Origin: CAYVUI01 sp964454745
GTDB taxonomy: Bacteria; Planctomycetota; Phycisphaerae; Sedimentisphaerales; Anaerohalosphaeraceae
Direction of reading: 5' to 3'
Assembly (NCBI GenBank): GCA_964454745.1
Contig: CAYVUI010000040.1
Coordinates: 1 to 33,423 of the forward strand
DNA length: 33,423 nt
The notes under the pieces: model-generated
What the model saw: only the letters and a program-made list of their open reading frames with translations
Told to the model about the DNA's origin: nothing
The model's database searches: none
Program-made: the position numbers and the translations under genes
Shown: piece by piece, positions 15,885 to 24,442 of the stretch
Numbering within the stretch: the stretch's first letter is position 1
Layout: every line of letters starts with the position of its first letter

Positions 15885-16733
15885 TTAACTCGCAAAAGGA
15901 ACCGCCCGGCCGTGCCGGATATCATGATGTGCCATTTTCCACGCCTTTTGCCGAATCTGCCACAGGGTCAGCCTGTCCATTCGTGTCAATTTTTTACGCC
16001 CGGTATAAAATTTATAGAACCGGAGGCGGTCCGCGGTGTTCACCCTTGCTGCCGGTGTTGAATAATGAAGCTGTGCGAGATCTTTAATGCGAAAACGTCG
16101 GGCCAAAAGCCGCGGCTTAAAACAGCGATGCAGATCAATCAGCGAAAAAGCGGCCCCATCGTAAAAAATATGCGACAGGTATAAATCTCTATGCCGGTAG
16201 CCGCTGTCGTGGAACTTTTTTATAAAAGAAGCCAGGTTCCGAAGGAAATCCACCTTCTTACGCGGAGCCTGCCCGGTGCAATTCGCGGTGACATAATCGG
16301 GCAAATCCCTTTCCAGTGCTTCGCCATTTACCGAAGCGGAGAGTATGAAGCTGCGTTTTTCCAGCAAGGCGTTTTTTTTATAGCCAAATGCAAGGGTTTG
16401 CGGGGCGGCAATCCCGATCTGTGCCAGTTCGTCGGCAGGAATGCGGTCGCAGCTTTCAAGCGTGCCTATTCTCTTGTGAGATATCCAGGACCGAAGCTGG
16501 ACCTTAAATGCCGGATTGCTGTAGCATTTTAAATACGCGGTAGAACCATCCGGCAGTTGGACCTGCATCCGAGACCGGTGCGAGGCAAGATTTTCCTTGG
16601 AGAGATCTCTGCCGGCGGAATAGGAAAAAAAAGAATCCAGGGTTGTTAAGCCAAGCTCTTCCAGGGCCGCGGTAAATTCCGGACGCACGAAGAGCCCTTC
16701 GCCCATTTGCTCATAGCCCTCCGCCTCCATCAT
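15885..16733 (-). CDS. LPS core heptose kinase, WaaP/RfaP family
   Basis: A 282-residue protein from the ATG at 16733 (ATGA overlap with the preceding waaF-like gene, GGGGG seven bases upstream); a TTG at 16745 gives four more residues. It is an eukaryotic-type kinase fold: K69 in YLKCY is the ATP lysine, the catalytic loop is RHRDLYLSHIF (180-190) with D183, and D200 in IDLHR replaces the DFG metal Asp. These are the marks of WaaP, which phosphorylates heptose in the inner core and strengthens the outer membrane. The neighbours, heptosyltransferase and glycosyltransferase, support this. Confidence 0.85.
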   Translation of the reverse strand: MMEAEGYEQMGEGLFVRPEFTAALEELGLTTLDSFFSYSAGRDLSKENLASHRSRMQVQLPDGSTAYLKCYSNPAFKVQLRSWISHKRIGTLESCDRIPADELAQIGIAAPQTLAFGYKKNALLEKRSFILSASVNGEALERDLPDYVTANCTGQAPRKKVDFLRNLASFIKKFHDSGYRHRDLYLSHIFYDGAAFSLIDLHRCFKPRLLARRFRIKDLAQLHYSTPAARVNTADRLRFYKFYTGRKKLTRMDRLTLWQIRQKAWKMAHHDIRHGRAVPFAS

Positions 16734-17779
16734 ACCAGCCCCCAATTGTCACCCAGGTGCTGCTCAACGGCCTTCATCACATCGCTGACCTTGATCCCTT
16801 TCATGCAGTAATGGTCGTCCTCTTTGCACTGGGGCTTGTCGCACGGGGCACATTTCACATTTGCGGTCACCTTGATCTCATCAGGATAGCCCGTCTCGGT
16901 CCAGTTGTAATTGTTCGGGCCAAAGAGGGTAATCAGTTTTCGCTTGAGCGCAATGGCGATATGTCTTGGCCCGGTGTCATTAGTGACTACCAGATCCGCC
17001 TGGCCAAACAGGGCCTTTAATTCCGAAGGCGAAAACGGAGTATCGTGCAGGCTCAGCAGCTTATGCTTTGCTTTTTCGCAAATCGCATCGGCGATCTCGA
17101 TCTCTGCCGGGTTGGGAGCGATGGAGATCAGTACAGTTGCCCGGTATTTTTCGATGAGTTTGTCCGCGACTTTTGCCCAGCGGTCCGAAGGCCATAGTTT
17201 GCTTGGGCCAAATGCCCCGCCGGGTACGAGGATAATCAGCGGGAACTTCGGCGTCATGGCCGTCGGCAGCTTGGCCGCGACATTGTCAAGGTCCTGCTGT
17301 TCGTATTCAAGCTCCATGGCCCGATCGGACACATCACAGCCCAGCCATCCGGCTACCGTCAAATAATAATCGATCATCGACATCGGCTTGAATTTACCCC
17401 TGCGGTCGCGTTTGGGCCGCAACTTTTCAGTAAGCAGGGCGGACCTGCCGTCCCGGGCATAACCAATTCGCTCCGGAATACCCGCCAGGAAGGCCGCCAG
17501 TGCGCATGAGAAAGAATTTTTCAGCAGGACAATCGAACTGCATCTGGGGCGGAGGGCCTTAAATGCCTTCGCCGTTTGCATGGGATTGTCCCATTGGGTC
17601 ACCAGCCAGTCGTCACAAAAGCAAGAAGGCGTCAAAAAAGCTTTGACGGTTTTGTCCGAGATGAAGGTAATCTGCCGGTCCGGAAACTGGTTTCGAATCG
17701 CACGCAGAGCCGGCGTCGCAAGGATCGCATCTCCAAGTGGGGAAGGCAGCCAGATGCAGGTACGCTTAGACTTCTTCAT
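16730..17779 (-). CDS. ADP-heptose:LPS heptosyltransferase, GT9 (WaaF-like)
   Basis: A 349-residue GT9 enzyme expected to transfer L-glycero-D-manno-heptose from ADP-heptose to the lipid A-Kdo core. PSPLGDAILATPALRAIR (12-29) is the N-terminal GT9 motif. PGGAFGPSKLWP (186-197) and TNDTGPRHIA (266-275) form the donor site and favour WaaF over WaaC. A cysteine set near the C-terminus (C310, C313, C318, C325) is seen in several GT9 relatives and may bind metal. It follows gmhB by 2 bp and overlaps the waaP-like gene. No separate waaC is in the window. Confidence 0.88.
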   Translation of the reverse strand: MKKSKRTCIWLPSPLGDAILATPALRAIRNQFPDRQITFISDKTVKAFLTPSCFCDDWLVTQWDNPMQTAKAFKALRPRCSSIVLLKNSFSCALAAFLAGIPERIGYARDGRSALLTEKLRPKRDRRGKFKPMSMIDYYLTVAGWLGCDVSDRAMELEYEQQDLDNVAAKLPTAMTPKFPLIILVPGGAFGPSKLWPSDRWAKVADKLIEKYRATVLISIAPNPAEIEIADAICEKAKHKLLSLHDTPFSPSELKALFGQADLVVTNDTGPRHIAIALKRKLITLFGPNNYNWTETGYPDEIKVTANVKCAPCDKPQCKEDDHYCMKGIKVSDVMKAVEQHLGDNWGLV

Positions 17780-17781
17780 CG

Positions 17782-18795
17782 TCAGTTCTTCATGATATAA
17801 TACGTAAGTGCCATCGTCTGGAGTACCAGTGCATAGAAAAGCACGGTATAGACAGCAGTGATTTCATAGGTCGGGTTCATCAGGAACCAAAGGCTCATCA
17901 TAATGCAGCCGACGACAATTATCTGCAGAATGCCGGCGAAAAATTTCATGATTGAAAATTCTTCGGCGAACATATCATCCCTCCGAATGCCCTCGAGGTG
18001 CTTGATCACTTCTTCGAGCATGTGATGGGTGCGCTCCACCCGGCTGATCTTGTCGCTGCGTGAGGCCGGGGCTTTGTCTTGTACGTGTGTCGCCGCCGGC
18101 GGGGGTGCTGGGGAGGTCTTGCTTTCCATCAGCCGCGATTCCAGCGGGCGGTGCAGTTCGCGGGGCTTTTGTTTTTCCGGACTGGTTTCCACAAGCACCT
18201 GCTCGGCAGTCTTGTCCTGCGAGCTGGCCAGCTTGTTGTCGATCATCTTGATGATATTGACCGCTTCGCGGATTGATCCCGCTTCTTTATCCGGCATTGG
18301 ATCGCCGAGTTTTTTATACACCGGCTTGGCGGAATTTTTGATCAGAATCGTCTTGCACCCGGCTTTTTGCCCCGCGGCAACATCATCGTATTTATCCCCG
18401 ACCATCCAGGACTGGGCCAGGTCGATATTGTGCTCCTTGGCCGCTTCAAGCAGCATGCCCGGATTGGGCTTTCGCATTTCGCTGTCTTTTCGATATTCCG
18501 CGATCACACCCTGTGGGTGATAGGGGCAAAAATAGATCGCATCTACAGAGGCTCCGTCGCGTTTGAGCAGTTGATGCAGATGCGTATGAATCTGTTCGAG
18601 TGTATCGAGGTTGACGATTCCGCGTGCGATGGCGGACTGGTTGGTTACGATAATCAGCTTATAGCCCATCTTACGGAGCAGCTTGAGCGAGTCGGTCACG
18701 CCCGGCAGCAGTTTCACCTGGTTGGGGTGGTTAATATACCCGGGATCGTCGAGAAGCGTATCGTCCCTGTCGAGAAAAACAGCCTTGTTGGACAT
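17782..18795 (-). CDS. gmhB: GmhB-like heptose bisphosphatase (HAD) fused to a coiled-coil and two-helix membrane tail
   Basis: A 337-residue protein. Residues 1-185 are a HAD-IIIA phosphatase like GmhB, which removes the 7-phosphate from heptose-1,7-bisphosphate: FLDRDDTLL with D9 and D11, IVTNQSAIARG (49-59), and GDKYDDV with D134. The zinc motif is half gone: C90 and H93 remain, but the second pair, normally CxC before RKP, is S105 and M107. Residues 186-250 are a Pro/Ser/Lys-rich linker, 250-275 probably a short coiled coil, and about 282-304 and 312-334 two membrane helices. Ordinary GmhB is about 180-190 residues and soluble. The gene abuts hldE exactly. Confidence 0.88.
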   Translation of the reverse strand: MSNKAVFLDRDDTLLDDPGYINHPNQVKLLPGVTDSLKLLRKMGYKLIIVTNQSAIARGIVNLDTLEQIHTHLHQLLKRDGASVDAIYFCPYHPQGVIAEYRKDSEMRKPNPGMLLEAAKEHNIDLAQSWMVGDKYDDVAAGQKAGCKTILIKNSAKPVYKKLGDPMPDKEAGSIREAVNIIKMIDNKLASSQDKTAEQVLVETSPEKQKPRELHRPLESRLMESKTSPAPPPAATHVQDKAPASRSDKISRVERTHHMLEEVIKHLEGIRRDDMFAEEFSIMKFFAGILQIIVVGCIMMSLWFLMNPTYEITAVYTVLFYALVLQTMALTYYIMKN

Positions 18796-20295
18796 TTATT
18801 TCACCTGTTCCTTCTTTTGGGCTTCGTTCATTTTTTCAATGGTAGCGGTCGAGCTTTTGCCCTTGACCAGTGGGGCCAGCAGCACCTTGCCGCCGCGGGA
18901 TTCAACAAATTCCCGCCCGACAACGCCTTTGTCTTTCCAGTCTTCGCCTTTGACCAGGATATCCGGACAAACCGCTTCGATCAGGTTCTTGGGCGTATCT
19001 TCATCGAAGAGGACGACATAGTCGACCATTTCAAGGGTGGACAATAAAATCGCACGGTCATGTTCGTTGTTGATCGGGCGTGACGGTCCCTTATTGGCCT
19101 TGATCGAACGGTCGGTATTGAGGCCGATGACAAGAATATCGCCGTGTTTTTTGCAGAATTTCAGGTACTCGATATGCCCGCGGTGCAGGACATCAAAGCA
19201 GCCGTTGGTAAACACAATCGTATCGCCCTGGTTACGGTGGAATTCGAGTTCCGTCTGCAAAAGCCCCAGTTCAAGAATCTTACCGGATTTGCCTTTGCCC
19301 AGTGAAATGATCTCGTTGATCAGTTCCTCCGCGGAAACCGTCGCCGTGCCGAATTTTTCGACCTCCAGACCGCCCGCGATATTGGCAAGCTGGGCAGCGA
19401 TTCGCGGGGAGTATTTTGCCGCCAGGAAGACCGCCAGGGTCGCCAGCACCATATCGCCCGCACCGGAAACGTCATACACGCTTCGCGGAACGGTGGGTAC
19501 GTGCTCGGAAATCTCGCCCGAATGCAGGTATGCGCCTTCCTTATCGAGTGTAATTACGATGGTGTCAAAATTATATTTCTTTCGGAACTCTTCGGCGGCC
19601 TGCCTGGCCTTTTTCATCGAGTCGATTGCGAAGCCCGCTGCAGCCGAAGCCTCCTTTCGGTTGGGTGTAATCAGCGAAGCCCCGCGGTACTTGGTATAAT
19701 CTTCGGTTACAATGGGGTCCACCAGTACCAGTTTGCCGGCGGATTTACCGGCCTCGATCAGCTTCTGCGTAAAGCTCTCGGTGAGCAGGCCCTTGCCGTA
19801 GTCCTGTAGGCAAACGATGTCCGATTCATCAAGGGCACTGCGATAGGCATCGAATATCTGGTCCTGGTATTCCTGGGGCAGCTCATCCACGCATTCGTCA
19901 TCGATTCGCATGAGCTGCTGTCTGTGTTTGTGCTGGGCCAGGCCGACGATCCTTTCCTTGCTGATCGTAGGGCGTTTGGGGATTTGAACCATTCGCGACA
20001 GATCGGAATCCGTTTTACTGAGCAGTTCAGTCAGTTTCGCTCCCGCCGGATCGTCGCCGTAATAGCCGATACAAATTGCATGGCCCCCAAGAGCCGAAAT
20101 ATCCGCAGCCACAGAACCCGCTCCGCCGCAGCAGGAGGTTCTCTCTACGACCTTGAGCACCGGAACCGGAGCTTCCGGGCTGATACGAAGGGCATCGCCG
20201 TAAATATAACTGTCGAGGATGAAATCTCCCAGAACAAGAACATTTACTTTGGGCAGTTGCCCGACGGCATTTAATAATTGCGTATACATCGTCAT
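18796..20295 (-). CDS. hldE: Bifunctional heptose-7-phosphate kinase / heptose-1-phosphate adenylyltransferase HldE
   Basis: A 499-residue fusion providing steps 2 and 4 of ADP-heptose synthesis. The ribokinase-like half (about 1-325) has VLGDFILDSYIYG, GGAGSVAADI (57-66) and the catalytic DVSGAGD with D281. The nucleotidyltransferase half (about 345-490) has FTNGCFDVLHRGH with the HxGH motif (371-374) and VKGEDWKDKGVVG. The two starts are ATG 20295, overlapping the lpxK stop as ATGA, and ATG 20289, which is better spaced from AGGG; the difference is two residues. The gmhB product would act between its two activities. gmhA is not in the window. Confidence 0.95.
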   Translation of the reverse strand: MTMYTQLLNAVGQLPKVNVLVLGDFILDSYIYGDALRISPEAPVPVLKVVERTSCCGGAGSVAADISALGGHAICIGYYGDDPAGAKLTELLSKTDSDLSRMVQIPKRPTISKERIVGLAQHKHRQQLMRIDDECVDELPQEYQDQIFDAYRSALDESDIVCLQDYGKGLLTESFTQKLIEAGKSAGKLVLVDPIVTEDYTKYRGASLITPNRKEASAAAGFAIDSMKKARQAAEEFRKKYNFDTIVITLDKEGAYLHSGEISEHVPTVPRSVYDVSGAGDMVLATLAVFLAAKYSPRIAAQLANIAGGLEVEKFGTATVSAEELINEIISLGKGKSGKILELGLLQTELEFHRNQGDTIVFTNGCFDVLHRGHIEYLKFCKKHGDILVIGLNTDRSIKANKGPSRPINNEHDRAILLSTLEMVDYVVLFDEDTPKNLIEAVCPDILVKGEDWKDKGVVGREFVESRGGKVLLAPLVKGKSSTATIEKMNEAQKKEQVK

Positions 20296-21350
20296 CCCTG
20301 ATCTTGTATTGTTTTCTCGATCAAATGAGTAATTGTATCATTTCCGTCTAAAAAGTCCAGTTCAAGAGCGAGATATCCAAAATCCTTTTGGCAGTTTCTT
20401 TCCATCAGAAGGGCGGTTTTGACCCAGTCCTTTTGTGTCGTCAGGATCAGGTCCGCATCTACGAGGCCTGCATGGTCGAGGATTTTACTGATATCGGAAG
20501 GACGGTAGTTGAAATGGTCGTTAAATACCCGTTTGCCGACGAGGTTGAGCTCTAATGCCTCGATTCGCTCGATGAAAGATTTTGGATTCCCAATACCGCA
20601 AAACGCGAGGACCTTTCTATCCCGGAAGTCTTTTATGGGGAATTCCCCCTTTCGGTGAATTCGTATAAAGGGATTGGTGTGCATGGTTTTCAGGACGGGA
20701 ATATCGGGTTTTATCGTTTTAATGCGGTCGGTTATTTTGGCAAGTTTTTCAGGGGCAACCTGATCGCACCGGGTTAACACGACAAGATGTGCCCGTTTCA
20801 GGGAAGTAACCGGTTCGCGCAGGAACCCGGCTGGGAGCAAACGGTCAAAACCAAAAGGGCAGGTCGCGTCAATGGTCAGGATATCGAGATTCCTGCCAAG
20901 CCGGCGATGCTGGAATCCATCGTCCATGACCGCAGCCTTGCATTGGTGGCGAACGGCTTTCTGCATACCGCGAACGCGGTCCGGGTCGACGATAATTTCC
21001 GCACCATGACAGGATTTGGCCAGGATCGCGGGTTCATCGCTGATCTTGCCCGGCTCGGTCTTGTATCCGCGGGTAAGGACGGCTGTAGATAATCCCTGAT
21101 TTCGCAAGTACTTAACAATCCAGATCACCAGCGGCGTTTTCCCGGTTCCCCCGGTGGTCAGATTCCCGACGCTGATGGTGGGAATCGGGGCCGGATGTGT
21201 TTTCAGCCAGCCCGTGTTGTATCCAAAGTTGCGTATCCGAACAATCAGACCATATAGGCAGGAAAAAATTTTCAGCAAAATCCGCAGCAGATGCGCAAGC
21301 GGATTGCTGATCTGTCCGGAGATCAGTTTGCGAAACTGGTCCTCATTCAA
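20292..21350 (-). CDS. lpxK: Tetraacyldisaccharide 4'-kinase LpxK
   Basis: LpxK phosphorylates the 4' position of lipid A precursor disaccharide at the inner membrane. From a TTG at 21350 the protein has 352 residues; GAGGG lies eight bases before that codon but only two before the alternative TTG at 21356. There is no ATG option. An N-terminal amphipathic or membrane helix (about 18-40) precedes the P-loop VGNLTTGGTGKTP, with K71 in GGTGKT. DDGFQHRRL (143-151) and LPAGFLREP are LpxK signatures. The gene begins 26 bp after isocitrate dehydrogenase and overlaps hldE. Confidence 0.93.
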   Translation of the reverse strand: MNEDQFRKLISGQISNPLAHLLRILLKIFSCLYGLIVRIRNFGYNTGWLKTHPAPIPTISVGNLTTGGTGKTPLVIWIVKYLRNQGLSTAVLTRGYKTEPGKISDEPAILAKSCHGAEIIVDPDRVRGMQKAVRHQCKAAVMDDGFQHRRLGRNLDILTIDATCPFGFDRLLPAGFLREPVTSLKRAHLVVLTRCDQVAPEKLAKITDRIKTIKPDIPVLKTMHTNPFIRIHRKGEFPIKDFRDRKVLAFCGIGNPKSFIERIEALELNLVGKRVFNDHFNYRPSDISKILDHAGLVDADLILTTQKDWVKTALLMERNCQKDFGYLALELDFLDGNDTITHLIEKTIQDQG

Positions 21351-21376
21351 ATACAAATCCCTCTATATACTCTTCT

Positions 21377-22459
21377 TTAGAAGCTTTGCATTGTTTTAAT
21401 GATCGCGTCAGCCATTTCCTGCGTTCCCACGGCACTGGGATCATTTCGGTCCGCTTTCATGTCGTAGGTAACGTCCTTACCTTCCGAAATGACGGATGCA
21501 ACAGCCTTTTCGAGCTTTTCCGCTTCTGACATCAGGTTCATGTGCTTGAGCAGAAGAACGCCGCTAAGAATCAAAGCGGTTGGATTGACCTTATTCTGGC
21601 CGGCATACTTGGGTGCACTGCCGTGCGTTGCCTCAAAAATGGCCCCTTTATCACCGATATTGGCACCCGGTGCCATCCCGAGCCCGCCAACCAGGCCTGC
21701 ACACAGGTCTGAAAGGATATCGCCGTACAGGTTGGGCAATACGAGAATATCGTAGAGTTCGGGTTTCTGGATAAGCTGCATACACATATTGTCAACAATA
21801 CGGTCTTCGAATTCGATATCCGGATAATCCTTGGATACTTCCCGGCTTACTTCCAGCCACAGACCGTCGGTGTATTTCATGATGTTGGCTTTGTGGACGC
21901 TTGTGACCTTCTGGCGGCCCATTTTGCGGGCATAATCAAACGCGAACCGGAAAATCCGCTCGGTCCCTTCCACGGAAATCGGCTTGATGCTGATCCCGGC
22001 ATTGGGGCCGACTTTGCGATCGCTGTGATTGTTGATCCAGTCGATCAATTCGAGCGTTTCACTGGCGCCTTTTTCATATTCGATGCCCGCATAGAGGTCT
22101 TCGGTGTTCTCGCGAACCACGACCAAGTCGATATCGGAGTATTTGCTGCGGACGCCTTTGTAGCTCTTGCAGGGACGGACACAGGCAAAAAGCTCAAAAT
22201 TCTGACGTAAATGGACATTAATACTGCGAAAACCGGTTCCCACAGGGGTCGTAATCGGGGCCTTGAGGGCAACGCCGGTTTCTCGTACGGAATTAAGTGT
22301 CTCTTCCGGAAGCGGGGTTCCCTGTTTTTCCATGACATCGACGCCGGCTTCCTGGATATCCCATTCAATGGATGCGCCGGTTGCGTCGATACAGCGTCGG
22401 GTTGCTTCTGCGATCTCGGGGCCGATTCCATCACCTCTGATGAGCGTTACTTTTGCCAT
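21377..22459 (-). CDS. icd: Isocitrate dehydrogenase (isocitrate/isopropylmalate dehydrogenase family)
   Basis: A 360-residue beta-decarboxylating dehydrogenase. The substrate residues match isocitrate dehydrogenase rather than isopropylmalate dehydrogenase: S79 and N81 in FRSINVHLRQ, R85, R95, R116 and Y123 in RENTEDLYAG, K190, and D247/D251 in YGDILSD. For the cofactor, K284, Y285 and V291 in APKYAGQNKV correspond to E. coli Icd residues that bind NADP, and Y332 matches Tyr391. The partner Arg395 position is A336. I infer NADP preference, but short homologues are often called NAD-type. AGGAAACAGGT precedes the ATG. It is first in the LPS-lipid operon. Confidence 0.88.
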   Translation of the reverse strand: MAKVTLIRGDGIGPEIAEATRRCIDATGASIEWDIQEAGVDVMEKQGTPLPEETLNSVRETGVALKAPITTPVGTGFRSINVHLRQNFELFACVRPCKSYKGVRSKYSDIDLVVVRENTEDLYAGIEYEKGASETLELIDWINNHSDRKVGPNAGISIKPISVEGTERIFRFAFDYARKMGRQKVTSVHKANIMKYTDGLWLEVSREVSKDYPDIEFEDRIVDNMCMQLIQKPELYDILVLPNLYGDILSDLCAGLVGGLGMAPGANIGDKGAIFEATHGSAPKYAGQNKVNPTALILSGVLLLKHMNLMSEAEKLEKAVASVISEGKDVTYDMKADRNDPSAVGTQEMADAIIKTMQSF

Positions 22460-22530
22460 TTTACCTGTTTCCTGTAACTGTGGGTTTCTATTATAGTTTT
22501 TATATGTCCGGAATTCTAAACGAATTATCC

Positions 22531-22559
22531 ATATTACTGGTGAGTGATGATTCTGTCAA
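22531..22559 (-). promoter_or_regulatory. Strong sigma70-type promoter for the icd-lpxK-hldE operon
   Basis: On the minus strand a perfect TTGACA (22554-22559) and TAATAT (22531-22536) are 17 bp apart, about 70 bp upstream of the icd ATG. It starts just after the stop of the preceding gene at 22574, so the LPS operon is transcriptionally distinct from the smc operon, although no terminator is visible between them. Confidence 0.75.
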
Positions 22560-22573
22560 GAAAAGCCTGAAAA

Positions 22574-23314
22574 TCACGCCCCGGCGAGCAATTTGTCCGA
22601 AACCTGGATATGGCAGATCAATTTTGAGTTTGAGAGCCTGAAAAGGGTCGCCAGGTGTGAGGCATGCTTGAGATCGATCGAGAACAGCAGCGAGGTTTGT
22701 GCACAAGCGGCAATTCGCCCTCGCTGGGGGTGGTCGTTTAGCTGGGGTGCGGAAATAAGGATATAGTCAAAGTTCTTTTTGGCGGCCTGGATGAGCAGGG
22801 GTAAGTTCTGCGGGCTCAGTGAATTAAAATAATGTGCCGGCCAAATGGAGATATTCTCTATCGGCGTTTTTCGTGGATGGGGATCCTCGTCATTTTCCTC
22901 GATTTCAAAGGCGTGGGCAATCGCGTCCCGCTCGGTATCCAGGTCGATCAGCAAACAGCGATGCTTTTGGTCCGCAAGCCGAAGGGCGGTATTGACGGGA
23001 ATGGTAATCGGCATGGCCCGGCGGTCCGTCGCGGCAAAAAGCACACTCGAACCGCTGCCGTTGGCATTGATGATACGTTCATAAACAAGGTCGTACACCT
23101 GATCCATATCGTCCGGGCAAATGCTTTCGGATGGATCCTGTTCGTTTGTGTTCTTCTTTTTCTTTTCCCTTGCGTCATGAACAAATATATACGCGGTAAT
23201 GGCGACAATCATAGCAGTGCCGACAACGGCGATAATTCCTATGGTAACACCCCACATAATCCTGGTTGAAATCCCTCCGTCCGTGAGAGCCAATGTCAGA
23301 AATGTATGGTTCAT
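22574..23314 (-). CDS. Membrane-anchored MinD/CpsD-like protein with a lost Walker A motif
   Basis: A 246-residue protein with one transmembrane helix at about 18-45 followed by a basic KKKK cluster, so the rest should be cytoplasmic. Residues 90-215 look like a ParA/MinD/tyrosine-kinase nucleotide fold: VLFAATDRRA...ITIPVNTALRLA (91-114) sits where GEGKST normally lies, CLLIDLDTERD (120-130) resembles the LLIDaDlR Walker A' strand, and YILISAP (184-190) the Walker B strand. The glycine-lysine loop is missing, so ATP binding is unlikely. Function unknown. Last gene of the smc operon, 9 bp after the acidic protein gene. Confidence 0.65.
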   Translation of the reverse strand: MNHTFLTLALTDGGISTRIMWGVTIGIIAVVGTAMIVAITAYIFVHDAREKKKKNTNEQDPSESICPDDMDQVYDLVYERIINANGSGSSVLFAATDRRAMPITIPVNTALRLADQKHRCLLIDLDTERDAIAHAFEIEENDEDPHPRKTPIENISIWPAHYFNSLSPQNLPLLIQAAKKNFDYILISAPQLNDHPQRGRIAACAQTSLLFSIDLKHASHLATLFRLSNSKLICHIQVSDKLLAGA

Positions 23315-23323
23315 TTTCTGCGG

Positions 23324-24418
23324 CTATGACACTGCTCCTGTTTTGTTTGGGTTGCTGTGCTGGTTAAAAAATGTATCGATGTCTTTGGCGACAATATCCG
23401 CGATAATACTTTTTTTCTGCGGATTCATTTCACAGTCAAAGCGGATGCTGTGGCTTCTTTCGTAAGACGCACTTTCGGTTTCGATGTCCGGCTGGGTTGT
23501 ACGGTTCTTGCGGGAATAATTGATGACCTCCGCCACAGTGCCCTGTGCCTGGTAGCCCGGCTGGTTTTTCTGAGGGCTGGCAGGGCCTTTACGCCGCTTG
23601 GCGATATCATTACGCTTTTGGGCCAGAATCTGCCTTGCCAGGTCGAAACTGGGAATATCCGTCTCTTCATTATCCGGATCGGTGTTCGTGCTTGCCAGGT
23701 CCGCCTGCCCGGTTTCTTCCGGAACAACGTGCCCGGACTTGGTTGCAGCATCCTGGTAGCCTTCACTTTGGTGAATGAGTTCTTCGAGAATCTTATCTTC
23801 TTCGTCATTAAGGGTTTGCGGCGGTTCATCCCTATCCTCAACATTAGATTCTGCTTGCTCAACCTGCGACTGAAGATACGGATTTCCATCATATAACGTA
23901 TTATCTGACCATTGCTTCTCGAGTTCGTCAATTTCCTGCTGGGTTATATCGTATGCCGTTTGCGCGGCATGCTGCTCACTATCCTCCTGTTTGGGAGGCT
24001 CAAGGTCTATTTCTTCGATTTTTCGATTCACTTCAACGTGAAGCTGGGCAGGCTCATCGTCCTGTTCATCGTTTGCGGTTTCGCTGGATGTTTCTTCCGA
24101 ATCATTCATCTCCTGCTGAAGTTGAGCATGATGATGGATCACCTCTTCAAATGAGGGGATTCTTTCCTGCGTTTTTGGCTCGGTTTCCTCAATTGGCGGC
24201 GTGTCTGTTTTTTCATCCGCAGCCGGATGAAGCGGCTCGGTTGTAAACGAGGCGTCGATGGGTTCACTGTCAGCCTGAGCTGGAATTTCCTCAATAGGAA
24301 TCCGGTCTTTCTCAGGCGGCTGGGAGTCAGACGAAGGAGAAAGTCGCTGCCTGGCTTTTTGGATGTCCTGTCTGCATTGCAGGATATCCTGATCGAGATT
24401 GTCATTTTCCCATGGCAT
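23324..24418 (-). CDS. Acidic, largely disordered protein of unknown function
   Basis: A 364-residue protein with no membrane helix or recognisable catalytic motif. Residues about 25-260 are rich in Glu, Asp, Gln, Pro, Ser and Thr and are probably disordered, with possible coiled-coil patches (for example TQQEIDELEKQW). The C-terminus is different: FDLARQILAQKRNDIAKRRK (about 254-273) is basic and helical, and the last 45 residues (RFDCEMNPQKKSIIADIVAKDIDTFF) look folded. I recognise no family. AAGGA precedes the ATG. Tight linkage (9 bp) to the membrane-anchored pseudo-ATPase gene suggests the two products act together, possibly as scaffold and anchor. Confidence 0.6.
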   Translation of the reverse strand: MPWENDNLDQDILQCRQDIQKARQRLSPSSDSQPPEKDRIPIEEIPAQADSEPIDASFTTEPLHPAADEKTDTPPIEETEPKTQERIPSFEEVIHHHAQLQQEMNDSEETSSETANDEQDDEPAQLHVEVNRKIEEIDLEPPKQEDSEQHAAQTAYDITQQEIDELEKQWSDNTLYDGNPYLQSQVEQAESNVEDRDEPPQTLNDEEDKILEELIHQSEGYQDAATKSGHVVPEETGQADLASTNTDPDNEETDIPSFDLARQILAQKRNDIAKRRKGPASPQKNQPGYQAQGTVAEVINYSRKNRTTQPDIETESASYERSHSIRFDCEMNPQKKSIIADIVAKDIDTFFNQHSNPNKTGAVS

Positions 24419-24442
24419 ATATCAATTCCTTATTTTACTTGA

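Noticed and set aside
18367..19047. Plus-strand frame of 226 codons opposite gmhB/hldE
   Set aside because: Both minus-strand genes have clear catalytic motifs across the whole interval.
23357..23896. Hydrophobic-looking 179-codon plus-strand frame
   Set aside because: It is the complement of the acidic protein gene; no ribosome site, and it overlaps an operon with tight spacing.
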